A stretch of DNA of 64,000 bases from Pogostemon cablin (GCA_023678885.1 CM043013.1:21794791-21858790), one strand, 5' to 3'; shown: positions 46,960-62,690, counted from the stretch's first letter. The notes: generated from the sequence alone by a model not told the origin. Translations and numbers: made by a program.

Positions 46960-49900
46960 AGACCAGTACGTGCATATGCTGTGACACAGCAAGAAGCTGA
47001 CGAAGAATCAGAAACAATGACATGTATGCTATCAGTATTTGGCACTCCTGCTCTTATACTTTTTGATATGGGAGCCACTCATTCATTCATATCTGCTAAG
47101 ATGTATAAGAAAGTAGAAAATAATTATGAGGAGTTAGACAAATCAACTCTTGAGGTTAGTATACCTTCGGGTAACTCCATCCGAACCATGAAATTGTGCA
47201 AGAATATGAAGATAGGGGTGAATGGCAAAGTCCTAGTTACAGACCTCCACGTAATTAAGATGAGAGATTTTGATGTAATTTTAGGGATGGATTGGCTTAG
47301 AGCTAATCATGCTGTGATTAGATATCGTGAGAAGAAAGTACAATTTCAACTTCCAGGAGATGAGAAGTTTACATTTCATGGAGCGAAAGCTGGAGTGGTA
47401 CCACGAGTTATAACTGCAATGAAAGCAATCAAAATGATGAAGAAAGATGGATGCGAAGCATTCTTACTGAGTATCATGGAAAGTGAAGGCGGAAAGATGA
47501 GCATAGAGGATGTTCCTATCGTGCGGGAATACGAAGATGTGTTTTCAGAAGACTTACCAGGCTTGCCACCTGAAAGGCAAGTAGAATTCACAATCGATTT
47601 GGTACCAGAAGCAGCACTAGTCTCAAAAGCACCTTATCGAATGGCACCAAAGGAGTTGCAAGAATTGAAGATCCAGTTACAAGAACTCTTGGATTTGGGT
47701 TTCATACTTCCTAGTGTTTCACCCTGGGGAGCACCTGTTTTATTCGTAAAGAAGAAAGATGGTTCGTTTAATATGTGTATTGATTATCGAGAACTGAATA
47801 AACTTACCATCAAGAATAAGTATCCCTTGCCAAGGATTGAGGATCTATTTGATCAACTGGGTGGTGCTAGCGTATTCTTCAAGCTAGATCTAAGGTCGGG
47901 ATACCATCAAGTGCGAATCAAGCAAATTGACATTTCGAAGACTGCTTTTAGAACACATTACGGGCATTACGAATTCGTAGTGATGCCTTTTGGTCCCAGC
48001 AATTTCTATGAATTTGATGAATCGTGTTTTTCACTCATACTTGGATAAATTTGTGATTGTATTCACTATTGATATCTTAGTATATTCTAGAGATCGGAAG
48101 CAACATGAAGAACACCTGAGAATCGTTCCAGAGACACTAAGAAAGGAAAAATTGTATGCCAAATTAAAAAAATATGAGTTTTGGTTAGACAAAGTTATCT
48201 TTCTTGGGAACATTGTATCAGCTCGAGGAATCGAGGTGGATCCTGCCAAGGTAGAAGCAGTTGAAAAATGGAAGACATCTATGAATGGAGGAGAATTACG
48301 GAGTTTTATTGGATTGGCTGGATATTATAGAAGATTTATTGAGAAATTTTCGAAGATTGCAGGGCACATGATGAAATTAACTCACAAGTTAAGTTCCGTT
48401 GGATGGAAGAGTATGAAAAGAGTTTCAACCTTCTCAAACAAAAATTGGTCACTGCACCTGTACTGACAATTCCAAATGGGGTAGAAGGATTTGTCATCTA
48501 TAGTGATGCTTCAAAGCAAGGATTAGATATGTTCTGATGCAACGTGATAAAGCAGTTGCCTATGCATCTAGACAACTCAAGATCCATGAACAGAACTATC
48601 CAACTCATGATTTAGAATTGGCAGCGGTGGTACATGCCTTGAAGATTTGGAGACATTATCTGTATGGAGCAAAATATCAAATTTATACAAACCACAAGAG
48701 CTTAAAATACTTCTTCGAACAAAAGGAATTAAACATGAGACAAAGAAGATGGTTGGAATTAGTCAAAGATTATGATTGTACAATATTGTAGCATCATGGG
48801 AAGGCAAATGTGGTGGCAAATGCTCTAAGCTGAAAAGAATAGGGGAATTAGCCTGTTCTATAACAAACTAAGAATTAGTAGTGGCTGAGTTCTCTCGGAT
48901 GAGTTTGGAAGTCGTAATACCTCCAAGTAGCATTGAAGCAGTATTAACTGCGTTACTGATTAAACCCTCCTTAAGAGATAGAGTCAAGGAACTTCAAGAT
49001 GGAGACGAATTTCTCAAGAAAATTAAGGAATGCTTGAAGATTGGGGAAGGAAAATGATTTGGTCTCACTGACGATGGGGCACTCGTCTTTGGGAAAAGAT
49101 TATGTGTTCCTACAAATGAGAATCTTATTGGGGAAATTTTATCAGAAGCTCATTGTACTCCATACACGGTACATCTAAGAGGGACCAAGATGTACCAGGA
49201 CTTGAAGAATGCATTTTGGTGGAGAAATATGAAGAGAGATATAGGTTTGTTTATCAAAAAGTGTATGACTTGCCAGCAAGTGAAAGTAGAACATCAACGA
49301 CCCTCAGGACTCTTGAAGCCATTAGAGATTCCTAAGTGAAAATGGGAACATATCACAATGGATTTCATTACTGGTTTACCAAGATCAATGCGAGAAAATC
49401 AAGCAATATGGTAGATAGTGGATCGTTTGACCAAATCAGCGCATTTTTTTCCAGTCAAAATGACTCATGGAATGGATAAGCTTAACAAATCTATCTATAA
49501 GAAGTTGTCAGATTACATGGTGTACCAGTTTCAATAGTTTCGGATCGAGATCCAAGATATACATCAAAACTCTTGCACAGCTTACAAAACGTGATGGGCA
49601 CAAAGCTAGTTTAGCACAGATTTCACCAGCAAACCGATGGCCAGTCTGAAAAGACTATTCAAATATTAGAAGACATATTGAGGGCATGCGTCCTAGATTT
49701 TGGGGAAAGTTGGGAAAGATACATACCACTGATAGAGTTTGTTTACAACAACAGTTTTCAAGCCACGATAGACATGGCTCCTTATGAAGCACTCTGCGAA
49801 AGAAAGTGTAGATCTCCCCTCTATTGGGACGAAGTTGGTGAGAAGAAAATTTTAGGACCAGAGATAGTAGAAAAGACAGTAGAAGCGATTGAGAAGATTA

Positions 49901-50424
49901 GAAGAAGAATTTTGACAGCATAAAATCGACAAAAGTCATACGCTTATAAGAGACACAAAGATTTGCAGTTCCAGGAAGGAGATAAAGTTTTTCTCAAAGT
50001 CTCACAAATGAAAAAAATTTCTTGCTTTGGAAGGAAAGGAAAACTCAAGCCAAGATACATTGGGCCTTATGAGATTTTGAAAATAATCGGTGAGTTGGTA
50101 TACAAATTAGCTTTTTTACCTGAACTAGTTGGAGTACATGATGTATTTCACGTGTCCATGCTATGAAAATATGTATATGATCCAAGTCACGTTGTTAAGC
50201 ATGAGTTTATAGCAATCGACGATAACTTAGCGTACGAGGAATTTCCTATCGTCATTCTTGACAAGAAAGTTCATAAGTTAAGGAATCGTGAAGTTACTTT
50301 AGACAAGGTTCAATGGAATAGACGCAATAAAGACGAAGCAACATGGGAACGCGAAGATGACATACAAAATAAATATCCGAATCTCCCATACCTGGTAAGT
50401 GAAATTTTGAGGACGAAATTTTGA
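46960..50424 (+). pseudogene. pol: Ty3/gypsy pol polyprotein (protease, RT, RNase H, integrase), decayed
   Basis: 46981-48048 is open: protease LFDMGATHSFIS (Thr of the DTG-type site is Met), HVIKMRDFDVILGMDWLRAN, RT motifs PLPRIEDLFDQLGGA, FKLDLRSGYHQVRI and YEFVVMPFG. A one-base change at about 47993 moves to the frame with LDKFVIVFTIDILVYSRD (normal YxDD is altered) and FIGLAGYYRRFIEKFS. RNase H follows (VIYSDASKQG, then NYPTHDLELAAVVHALKIW). Integrase: H-x-H and CMTCQQ zinc site (49150-49275), MDFITGLPRS, WERYIPLIEFVYNNS (49700-49760). A chromodomain-like end closes at TGA 50422-50424. More than ten stops and shifts. Confidence 0.88.
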
Positions 50425-50440
50425 TTTTAGTAGGGGTGTA
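50425..50440 (+). other. Putative polypurine tract
   Basis: The stretch TTTTAGTAGGGGTGTA directly precedes the 3' LTR; purine-rich but degenerate. Confidence 0.45.
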
Positions 50441-52797
<2,357 letters not shown>

Positions 52798-52802
52798 AAT
52801 GG

Positions 52803-53938
52803 TGAGATTGAGGAATGGGTTCCCCAAATCAAAATGTAGATATACCTATAGCCTCTTCGCTCCACTGTACTCTATCTTCGCTCCACCAGCATCTTAATTA
52901 AAGATATATAACATTCATGAATACTATTAAAATTGACATGACAACCTGCATTACTCAATGAAATTTGTTATTATAATCTTTTATTAGTTAGTCGGAAGAC
53001 ATGCATGTTTATATATACTACTCAACTTAAGTACTTTATTTCAGAAACTTAATCTTAGAGGTCTTCAAGTAGATTGTATCAAATCGAAGATGTGATTTTA
53101 GATGGCTTGATTATTTATACTTCTAAATTATAGGCTTTTTAATACTCCATTCCATGAATAGTATCCTAAAATTGTTTATAGGAAACTATAAGATTTATTT
53201 ATTTGTTACGAAATAATAATACTTGTATTTAATTTTTCTGAAAAATAATCAGTACAATAGTCAATTAGCATGTGATTATTTTGTAATGAGTTATAATTAA
53301 TAATGAGAAATTGAAAATTTATTTAATTATTTAATATTAATAAAATATAAAATTTCATAATTAATTAATATTATAGTAACTAAAAGGCTCATATATTTAA
53401 TATCTAATTACAAAAAATCACCCTACATTATATAACTACTCTCGATTTGCCTCTTCAATTCACACACTTAATTAATTGAAGTTAGAAGGTTGAATGTGTT
53501 AATTAAATAAAATTCACTAAATCATAAATTATATTAATAAATTAATAAAGCTTAATTAATTAATATTTCATGTGACATTATAAATAATAAAATATATAAA
53601 GGACAAGATAATTATTAAAAAAATTAAGCTCATTCTACTTTTGTATATTATGTATATGTATATTATAATAATCTTTATTATGATTATGATAAAATATTAA
53701 ATTAAACTTTAAATGAAAAAAATACAAAAACAATTACTATTTATATATAAATTTTCACATTACTAAAGTATAACATATTTTCTAAGTAATTAATTGTTAT
53801 AATAATGAAAAGGTTCATCCAATTAATGTGAAATGATTATTATTTAATATAATAAATATAAATAAGCTATTAAATATTATTAATATATTAGATTAAGATA
53901 AGATAAGATTAAGATAGATGAACTAAATAATTTGGAGA
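52803..53938. other. AT-rich DNA, no gene
   Basis: Only short frames. Right flank of the gypsy insertion; part of it may be the distal copia LTR. Confidence 0.35.
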
Positions 53939-55032
53939 AATTTATAAGGAATTATTACTATCCAGTACAAAATATACAATAATATTACTAGTAGATACAA
54001 AATATATATTTTATTATTATTATATACAAAATATATTATAAAAAGTCTTAACTACCCTTTTATATATTAACTAACTGATAGAATAGTGAGAAATGCACAT
54101 TTCCATACTCAACTTATTTCTTAAGTTTCAATTCTCTCTCCATGGTTTCAGTTCTAATTCTCTCTCCATATTGAACACGATGCGAATTTAAAAAATCATC
54201 GTCAAAGGAGTAAAAGTAAAACATAATCATTGAAGAACAACTCTTTGTGCGGAAGATCAAAGAGTTTATCAGAAAATTAAGAATTCACCACCACCATCTC
54301 AAGGCAAGAAATATGGGACGCATGTCATGACATCAACATTCACCGTTGTTCCTCCATTACTGATTTTGAGGGAGAAACGTGGGGAGAAAATATTTCTGAA
54401 TACCGACTTAGGGATAAATTATTTTTGAATACCGATTCCGAATACTTTGTGAATATTGATTTTGAATAAATCTCGCTCCAAATTCTGAATACTTCGTGGA
54501 ATATTGAATTTTTTTTATGAATACCAATTTTGATGGAGAAATTAGTGGGATGATATGATTTAGCAAACTTAAAGAGAAATATTTATGAATACCGATTCTG
54601 AATATTTTGTGAGTAACGATTCTAAATAATTCTTGAATATTGATTCTACATACTTCATGAACTCTCTCCACATTCTGAATACTTCCCTATTTCAAAATTT
54701 TTGATTAATTAATATTACAATTATGTAAAAAAAAATATTATTTTTAAGATAATAAAAGGATGATTTTTTAACATGTTTCGTATAGCCACATAAGTTAGAT
54801 TTAGATAATTAATTGGGAGGATATTTAGGAGTAAATAATGGAATGTTGTTTCTAATATTAAAATAATAATATATTTCATCTTTTAAATTATTATTGAATA
54901 TAATCAAATTAAGGATAGGAAGGACATTTCTCTAATTGATAATGTATTAATTAGTAATATTTTTAGGATAATATATCTATCAGTAATAATATAGCATAAA
55001 ATGTAATTAGTAGTAATGGACCCAATTTATAA
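53939..55032. mobile_element. MULE of the TTACT-end family, copy F, TSD AATTTATAA
   Basis: 53948-55023 (1076 bp) between AATTTATAA at 53939-53947 and 55024-55032. Left end GGAATTATTACTATCCAGTA, right end (inward) GGGTCCATTACTACTAATTA. The middle (54395-54690) is an array of GAATACCGATTCTGAATACT-like units; a short TC-rich stretch at 54110-54170 looks like a captured leader. No transposase. Confidence 0.85.
54395..54690. repeat. Degenerate array of GAATAC-type units
   Basis: Units of about 25-35 bp with GAATACCGATT or GAATATTGATT and CTGAATACTT. It keeps a minus-strand frame of 87 residues open, rich in Ile, Arg and Tyr, which I take as a by-product. Confidence 0.65.
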
Positions 55033-55228
55033 TCTCTCTTTTGATATTCAAGTTCACTCTCATACATAAAATGATAGTACATGACAATATTTATAGGATA
55101 CAATCTTGATTATTAAAGAGATACTTTGACTAGAAATAAATTGCAATACATGAACCTTAGTAAATGAATGAATTGACCATTCTTGAAGGTGGAACATCAC
55201 TATTGTATACAACTTATCTATTTCAACA
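55033..55228 (-). repeat. Part of a Ty1/copia 3' LTR
   Basis: On the minus strand the LTR would start TGTTGAAATAGATAAG at 55228, directly after a polypurine tract AAGTTAAGAAGGGG (55242-55229). The distal part is interrupted by the MULE at 53948-55023, and I could not find its end. Confidence 0.6.
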
Positions 55229-55242
55229 CCCCTTCTTAACTT

Positions 55243-55678
55243 TTAATCTGAAAGTGATCTTGAAAATTTGAGAGTGACTCGAAACTCACTGCTCTGTTAA
55301 AATTATCTGCAAGTTGCTTCTTAGTTCCAACAAACCTCAGCTGAAATTTCTTGTTTGCCAACAAGCTCTCTAATATAATGATGAAGAATTTCAATATACT
55401 TCGATCTTCCATGAAAAATAGGATTCTTCGTCATTGCAATTGCAGACATGTTATCACAGAAAATTGTAGTTTTACTCTTTGGCTTCTTGAGAACATAAGC
55501 AAGTATCTTCCTTAACTACACAACTTAACATGCGGCTTTATTAGCAAAAATGTACTCTGCTTCGGCAAACGAAAGGGAGACTATTTGCTACTTCTTTAAG
55601 GACCATGAAACTATGTTTGAACCCAATAAAAATACATATCTAGGCATGCTTTTACGATCATCAAGCTATTGGTGTAAC
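55243..55678 (-). pseudogene. Ty1/copia RNase H C-terminal fragment
   Basis: Minus strand: QQIVSLSFAEAEYIFANKAA, VVWLRKILAYVLKKPKSKTT, IFCDNMSAIAMTKNPIFHGR, SKYIEILHHYIRELVGKQEI. This is the copia RNase H end (AEAEY, DNxSAI, NPxxHxRxKxIE), followed at the usual distance by PPT and LTR. Upstream pol is lost where the gag-only LTR (55679) begins, so that element inserted here. Confidence 0.8.
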
Positions 55679-57539
55679 TGTTAGGCATATTTTGCGCATT
55701 TCAATTAAATCCCCAAGTATAGAGATGTCAATTGCAGAGGCAAGTACCACAGTTAAAAATATTGTTCCAAATGAGACAGTCAATTATCTATTTTACTATT
55801 AATTACTATTCAACTAGAATTTTGTAACCAATTTTCAGGATTTGAGTTTGATTATTATCTAAAGAATTGAAATAACAAAGAACTTATAAATAAAATAAAG
55901 CAAAGAGTTATTCGAGAGTGAATTAAGAGAGAAGTACAGCTCTAAGGTATCCAGTTTAGTGCAATTGATTTGGTTTCCAAGACGTCCTAATGCTCATTCT
56001 TGCTATTTCAATGGAAATACATCACAAAATCCTATTAACCCACCAAATATGATTTGATTTCAAGTTAATAATATTATTCAATTAATCACAAAAGATGCGT
56101 GAGTAATCTTGAACCCCCTTCCTAGATACTAATAATGCAAATTTAAAAAACCTCCGGATAGCTAGTTTGACTAACATATATTCTATGAAAGTACTATTCA
56201 ATCCTATTCACTTCCTACTTGAATTCTTAATTGCATTATTCCACTAAGATAATTAAGCATCAAATTTATCAGTCCTTAGGATTATCGTGTTCACGGGTAA
56301 ACTACTATAATCCCTAGTAAATAGACAATATTAACTATGTATGCACACAAGCTAAAATAATACACCAAGTATCACGGGCAACATCAATAGCATATTTTGA
56401 AGACGTTAGACACATGTATACAAGGTCTTAATCAATCAAATAAATAAGAATGTAAATATAGCAAGAATTCACAATAGTTGTCTAGGGTCCCCAAATCAAC
56501 TACTCCAACCTTCAATCCCTAGAACTGTAAAAGGTTTTTAGCCCATGAGATTACACAAAACCCTCATGGCTGACAAATTCATAACAAAATTTATAAAAGA
56601 AAAATTAACGAAAAGAAACAAAACCCTAGTGTCACGTGGTTTACATTCTTTTCCGTCTCACCGATTGGATTGACTCTCTCAACAGCACTTGAATTCTCCT
56701 ACGGACCGATGGGATGAATGGATGGATGATCTGATGTGCGTGGGTGGATGGATGGGTGGTGCGTGAATGGAATTCACGATGTGTTTCGGTGGTGAATGAT
56801 CAGTCACTTTCTCCGGGTGTCTTGATCCATTTTTATACAATGGGCCACGAATTTGACTCCACTGGACTGTTTATCCACGTTGTCATGCAGTGAAGGGTAA
56901 AAATCCAGATTTTTAGCCCAAATAACCTAACACGAGTTGGCCCTATACAACATGAGTTGCAACACAACCAGTGTTACGTTGAAAAGTAACTCAGGTAATA
57001 CCAACACGAGTCGTGTTGATAACTCGTGCTATTGCCTGTCTAGTGGTATCGTGATGCTCTGAAATTGAACTGCCCATAGACCCCAACACTGGTCGTGTTG
57101 GGTCCTGCAACTCATGTTGGCTTTCTGGACGTTCACGGACCCCAACACTGCTCATGTTGGCTAGTCGTGTTGGGTCCTGCAACTCGTGTTGGCACTCTGG
57201 AAGTTCACAGACCCTAACACTGGTCGTGTTGGCAAGTCGTGTTAGGTCCTAAAACTCGTGTTGGCTCTCTATCCGTTCACGGACCCCAATACTGGTCGTG
57301 TTGGCAAGTCGTGTTGGGTCCTGCAACTCGAGTAAGGCCAATTTTCACACGTTTCTTGCTCGTCTTCGGTTCTCCTTTATTTTAAACTGTTTTAACCTTT
57401 AAAACTCAACAAAACACCTTAGTAGCACCATATTCATGCAAAATATGTAAACCACACAATCCCACACGAATATATGGCTTAATTCTAACAAAAACAATGT
57501 ATTGTGAGACCGAAAAGACGTAAATTTCTACTCTCATCA
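55679..57539 (-). repeat. 3' LTR, second gag-only subfamily
   Basis: 1861 bp. Related to 618-2300 at the ends and in the ACACGTGTGAATA-type middle, but with its own repeat array at 56930-57345. Confidence 0.75.
56930..57345. repeat. Dyad array of AACACGAGTTG / CAACACTGGTCGTGTTGG type
   Basis: A unit of about 80-100 bp (CCCCAACACTGGTCGTGTTG, GGGTCCTGCAACTCGTGTTGG) is repeated about four times, with GTTCACGGACC between. It holds the same place in the LTR as the GGTTCGACC array of element 618-7894 but has no sequence in common with it. Confidence 0.85.
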
Positions 57540-57552
57540 ACCCCCCAAACTA

Positions 57553-59102
57553 ACATGTTGTTCATCCCCGAACAAAGAATTCAAAACAAGAGAGAGATGA
57601 GAGTTGAAATTCTATAGCAAATAAGGGATCACACACATCCAAACCAAGATAATATACTCAAATGCCTAAATTCTATCAATTGAAATATGCACGTCAAATT
57701 AGTCACTTCCGATTTCAGAATGCTCATCATCCACTCTCATAGATAGTGTTTATACTCATTGCTCAAGTTTGAGATGTACACTTCATGGTAAAATATATGC
57801 ACTCAAATCAATTCACATGCACGCGTAACCATAAGCTTGACAATTATCTAGACTCTCCACTAACTTGAAAGACTTAACGATGGGATCACAAAGGACTTGC
57901 TTAGGGTTGTAACATTTGTTCATTGGACAAGGAAAGGTAAATATGGAATAAGTGACTTGATCATTAGTAGAGAATCAAAAGTAGAGATATATCTTCAACA
58001 CGTATGCACGACAAATCAATCTCTTTTTTTTCTCTTTCAATTTCTTTTCTTATGCCAATCCTCCCTTAACTACAAGAACAACATCTTCCTTTCACTTCTT
58101 TCTCTTATTTTTAAATAGGGTACCAGTTTCAGGTACTACCCTATAACTGGGGTATAGATGTCAGGCACTACCCCCTTTTGCAAGTTTTTAACCATCCTTC
58201 ATCTTCAATCACTTTCCACCATGTTTATCTTTCCAAGTTTCTTTACACAATACTAATCTAACTCCTTTAATTCACTACTAGGATAGGTATTTAAAGGCCT
58301 TTAAGGGAATAAGTGGCTATTTTTATAGGCTTCCAATGAATAAGGCTTAAAGGTTCAAATAAGAAACTATGGATAATATTACAAGGTAGGATAAAACTTT
58401 GGCTAGTGACTCAATAAAGAACAAAATAACCTAAGTTCATTTCCCATCATCTATTCAATCATCTAGTCTCAAGTAGATTAAGAGTCAAGTTCTAGAATGC
58501 ATACATGTGAACGATGCTCTCAAGAAATAAACCAATCATGTGTAATTTCATGATTCTAAGAAGCTCAAATCTCACATGGGTATAACAGAATAATGAGCAC
58601 TCCTACATAGGCTTATGAACCAATTTTAATACATGCAATAATCTTAAGTATTCCAACATCCAAATGTATAGAACTGGATTATCACCATACAATGTATCAC
58701 AACACCACATTTATCATCAACAAACGATAGATAAACCAATTTTAGTAAAAAACAAGGATAGAAAACTCATACATATTCATCAAACAACTCAAACTTTCAA
58801 CCAACAACTAAATCAAACCAACCATATCATCAAAAATGCTCAAAACATCATTAGTTCAACTCAATTAAGTGCCTTGAAAAATCTAACAATCATCATCAAG
58901 AACCAAAATTTAACCAAATTGATACCAGGACAAACATGCAACAAAAATAAACAAACAACACACACCTGCACAATCACAAAAAAATCAACAACCCAATATA
59001 ATCAAATCAATCGAAAATACTAAAAAATTACAAAAAATTAGTTATCCAAGCACACAATATAATGAAGCAATTTTACTTTGGTACAACAAGACGCAGGTAT
59101 AT
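57553..59102 (-). other. 3' interior of the truncated element
   Basis: Non-coding. A plus-strand frame at 58664-59023 (119 residues, Asn/Thr/Gln-rich) reflects AC-rich composition and is not called a gene. Confidence 0.5.
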
Positions 59103-60928
59103 TGATGAGAGTGAAAATAAGCGTGTTTTAGTGTCCAATTTAACACATTTTTTATAGAAATTATTATCATATATTAGCACAAGTGTCTAATATTTGATAT
59201 ATGTGAGAAAAAGGTGCACTTGAGGTGTTTTATTGTGTTTTAGGTGGAAAAAGGATCAAAAGTGCAAAGTTGGAGAAAATGTGCAACTTGTGTAGGAATT
59301 CTGAAAAAACGCACGTCCAAGTTGTGTAATTTTTCTGTGTTTGTGTGGAGCTCTGAACTAGAAGTATGATATATGGTTAGAAAGACACAGAAGGGAGGTC
59401 GTTTTGGCGTAAGGAACACCTCAATCAGAGTCTAAACGAGAAAGTTATAATTAAAATAGTGACGTCATGCAAGCTATTTCTACTCAGCACAACTTTGCAA
59501 CTTTGTGTGACTTTTACACCTACAAATATTGAATTTTCTGTAATATCTTTATATGAATAGAAAGTAAAGGAAGAGAGGATCGCGTGAGTGTAAGAATCAC
59601 TCAAATTGGAGTTTTTAAGAGGAAGTTATGCTCAAAATCGTAAAGTCGCGCAGTTGCCAACCGAAAATTTTCGAAAATTACCTATTTCTTGGAGCACAAT
59701 TAATCTCCTTATCACATAATCCTCCATGATTCACCCATATCTTTTATTTCCTTATTTAATTCTCTTCTCACACCTATATATATTTTACATTATTATTCAT
59801 TAGATAGAGATTGGATTGGAGAGAGGCCACAACACAATCATCCTACACCCCACAGGGGGGATCACCCCTCAACCATCATCCACATCCTTTTCTTCATTCA
59901 TCCATCACTTTGAAGATTCATCAGTGGAATCAAGAGAAGAACCAAGAGGAGGATTCAAGATGGAAAAGGACGCGATGATGCCCGCATCTAGGGTTTTATT
60001 CGTTTCCTAATTTATCTTGTACTTTACAGACATATGGGTAAGATCTATCCAACCCCCATGATTGTTCTTCGCAATATTATAGGCCATGACTTTTTTGGTA
60101 GATCTAGGGTTTATGAAGATTTTATGAATTAATTAAACTCTCATGTGTGTCCTCCGTACAACACTACTTGTGGATTTATTTTATATATGATTATGCTTTC
60201 TTAATCCATATTCATAGTCGTTTTGTGTATCTTCAATTAGAATATAGAGTTTGAATATATATCTTGATTGTAGATTGAGTGCGTTCACCGCTGAACAGGA
60301 TTCCATGTTATGATTCTAAGTGAGGGAACTCTGAAGCTCCATTAGAACTATCATATATGAATATTTATTAATTGAATTGAATTAGGATTAGTAAGTAGGA
60401 TAAAGAGGGTAATTTTATAATACCTATAAAGGGAGATCATATCTGGTTAGCTAGATTCCAGATGTGGAAAAATAATTGATACTGATAGTACCTAGAAAGA
60501 GGGGTGAAATTATATCACTTGCTCCAAGGTTATTCACACGTGTTACACGCATATTTACTTGTGTCTATAGATTAGATTTGCATAGTTTAGTGATGCATTC
60601 ATAGTCCACAAGCAGAGTCGGCCTGCACTTGAGAGGGAAGTTAAGTAGTAAAACTGGATTATCTTAGAGCTACATATTCTCCATTCTTGAGCCACTTTCG
60701 TATTCTTCCATTGATACTTTATTTTATTTATTATTTTAATTAATTGTCCAGTAGTTGATAATCAAACCTCAAACTTAATTGCCATTCGTCTTAATTAATT
60801 TAGTAAATAATTAAATTGATAATACCCCGTCCTTTGGGTTCGATATTTAACTTGGTCGCTTGCTTAAGCTGCAACTGATATCATTCATACTAGAGGATTA
60901 ATTTTGCGTACAAAGAAAATGCGCATCA
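59103..60928 (+). repeat. 5' LTR of the plus-strand gag-only element
   Basis: 1826 bp. A TATA-like CACCTATATATATTTTAC at about 59770-59787 is followed by a C-rich transcript-like start (ATCATCCACATCC), making a plausible promoter. Dyads of GTGCAACTTGTG type lie at about 59270-59530. About 60480-60620 is the reverse of the ACACGTGTGAATA block in 618-2300. Confidence 0.75.
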
Positions 60929-60933
60929 AGTTT

Positions 60934-60952
60934 TGGCGCTGTTGCCAGGGAC
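60934..60952 (+). other. Primer-binding site, tRNA-Asp type, two mismatches
   Basis: TGGCGCTGTTGCCAGGGAC, five bases after the LTR. It differs from the perfect complement at positions 7 and 14 (T for C, A for G). Confidence 0.8.
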
Positions 60953-61100
60953 GGCTTTTATTATTAATTTTATTATTTCTAGTTTGATTAAGATTTTTAT
61001 TTGAGATTATTTATTTCTATCTAAACTTATATTTTTCTGAGGTATTTGTGCACTAGGAAAAGGAGAGGAAGAAAAGAAGGAATAACACACAGAGATAAAC

Positions 61101-62690
61101 ATGACCGGAGCAAGGCAGAATCCTAAAAATGTTGCCATACATGAAATTTTCACGAACTATGGGATTCGCAACAAGGGGTTGATAGGAGCAATGGGGGAAG
61201 ATGATGATTTTGAGATACATCCCGCTCTTATTAACATGGTGGAAAAGAATCTCTTTTCTGGAGGTTGTTTTGAAGACCCATATCAGCATCTCAAAAAATT
61301 TCTTGGTTATGCAAACACTCAGAAGAGTGCTAGGGCTCATGACATGCTAGGCGGATCGCCCTATTCAAGTTTTCATTAATTGATGGGGCAGAACATTGGT
61401 ATGAGACTCTTAATTCAACAGATTGTACTACATGGGACCAACTGCAGCAGAAGTTCTTAGAGAGATACATGCCACCCTCAAGGATCTTTAGAATGAGGCA
61501 AGAGATCACCCAATTTGTTATGAATCAGGGTGAAAAATTCCATGAGGTGTGGGACAGGTTCAAAAATATGCTCAAGAGGTGTCCACAGCATGAGATGAGG
61601 CTCAATATATAAGTATCTTCTACTATGGATTGGATTATGAGTCATATATTCTTATTGATGCATCATCGGGAGGAGCGCTATTATCTAAGATAACACTCGA
61701 AGCAGAATAATTATTTGAAGACATCTCTATGAATTCACGTGACTGGCCTGTAGAGAGAGATAGAGGATCATATGTACTTGGCAAGATGGCACAGGTTGAA
61801 CATCAAGCGGGGAAGCTGAATAGGAATGATGAGATTGTCTCTAGTCTTGCTAATAAACAGGCTACTAGAATCCCAACAGAAGCAGATTGCAGAGTTGACA
61901 CAAAGGTGGCCTAGTATACAACATCAAGAAGTGAAGAGTGTTGATGATACCTTCAATAGAAACATGGCTAATAATGATGCAAGGGTTGATCGTCTTGAGG
62001 CTGCTATGAACTCTAATCATGCGGTTTTATCGAAGCAGTTTAAGGACCTTACCATTATAATATGAAAGATGGTCGGGAACGTGAATCAATTGACACAAGC
62101 ATTTGAGAAAGGAATATTCCCATCTCAAGGCATAACGAACACTAAAGAGTGCAAAGCCATCACGTTAAGGTCCCCAATGCAATACGAAGATCTGATGATG
62201 TCGGTGGGCAAAAATAGAGAGGAAATAAGCCCGCTCGACCACAGCTCGACCAAACCATTTGGTTGAGCAATGGTCAGGCAATGTCTTACGGAACAGAGAA
62301 ACGATGCTTTATTTTCTAGTCCCCCACTCAACCACTGCTCGACCAAACCTTTTGGTCGAGCAATGATCGAGCAACACACTGTAAGGATAAGGATCACGAT
62401 TAGTTTAGAGGGACCCCGCTCGACCAAGAAGCATCCTCTCGACCAGACCATCCAGGTCAACTGGAGGTCGAGCGAACATCTTTGGATCTGAACATCCAGA
62501 ACCAGATTACAGGTACCCCACTCGACCATTTTCACCATGCTCGACTAGACCAAACAGGTCGAATGAAGGTCAAGCGGCATCATTCGGCTCTATTTTTCTT
62601 ACAGAATGCTACACCTGTTGTTCAGAACACTCCAGTACCATCACAAGAACAGAACACTGAGCTTATAATTGAGAAGAAGTAGAAAAGAGT
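61101..62690 (+). pseudogene. gag: Decayed gag of the plus-strand gag-only element
   Basis: Opens MTGARQNPKNVAIHEIF, with FSGGCFEDPYQHLKKFLGYA (compare FEDPQQHLNKFLGYA at 5720). After a frame change at about 61340 come EHWYETLNSTDCTTWDQL, KFLERYMPPSRIF, GEKFHEVWDRFKNMLKRC (61530-61585), a further break, then SRDWPVERDRGSYVLGKMA. Several stops and shifts. 62225-62575 is interrupted or extended by a dyad array; after it the reading goes on to a Lys/Glu-rich end near 62960. Confidence 0.8.
62225..62575. repeat. Dyad array of CTCGACCA / TGGTCGAG type
   Basis: Motifs CTCGACCA, CTCGACCAAACC and GGTCGAGC recur in both orientations, for example CTCGACCAAACC then TTTTGGTCGAGC (62338-62361). It lies inside the gag-end region of this element, where the first element has no array. 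Confidence 0.8.

Larger units (their letters stand above)
55679..59102 (-). mobile_element. Truncated gag-only-family LTR element (3' LTR and 3' interior)
   Basis: 3' LTR 55679-57539 (TGTTAGGCATA...CTCATCA), polypurine tract ACCCCCCAAACTA on the plus strand (57540-57552), then 1.5 kb of interior matching element 618-7894 in places (CACGCGTAACCATAAGCTTG, GGTACCAGTTTCAGG, GGCACTACCCCC). Gag and 5' LTR are missing; the interior stops at 59102 where a plus-strand relative begins. A 5-bp GTAAC precedes the LTR, but its partner is not in view. Confidence 0.75.

Noticed and set aside
58664..59023. 119-residue plus-strand frame rich in Asn, Thr and Gln
   Set aside because: AC-rich composition in the non-coding interior of a minus-strand LTR element; no motif.
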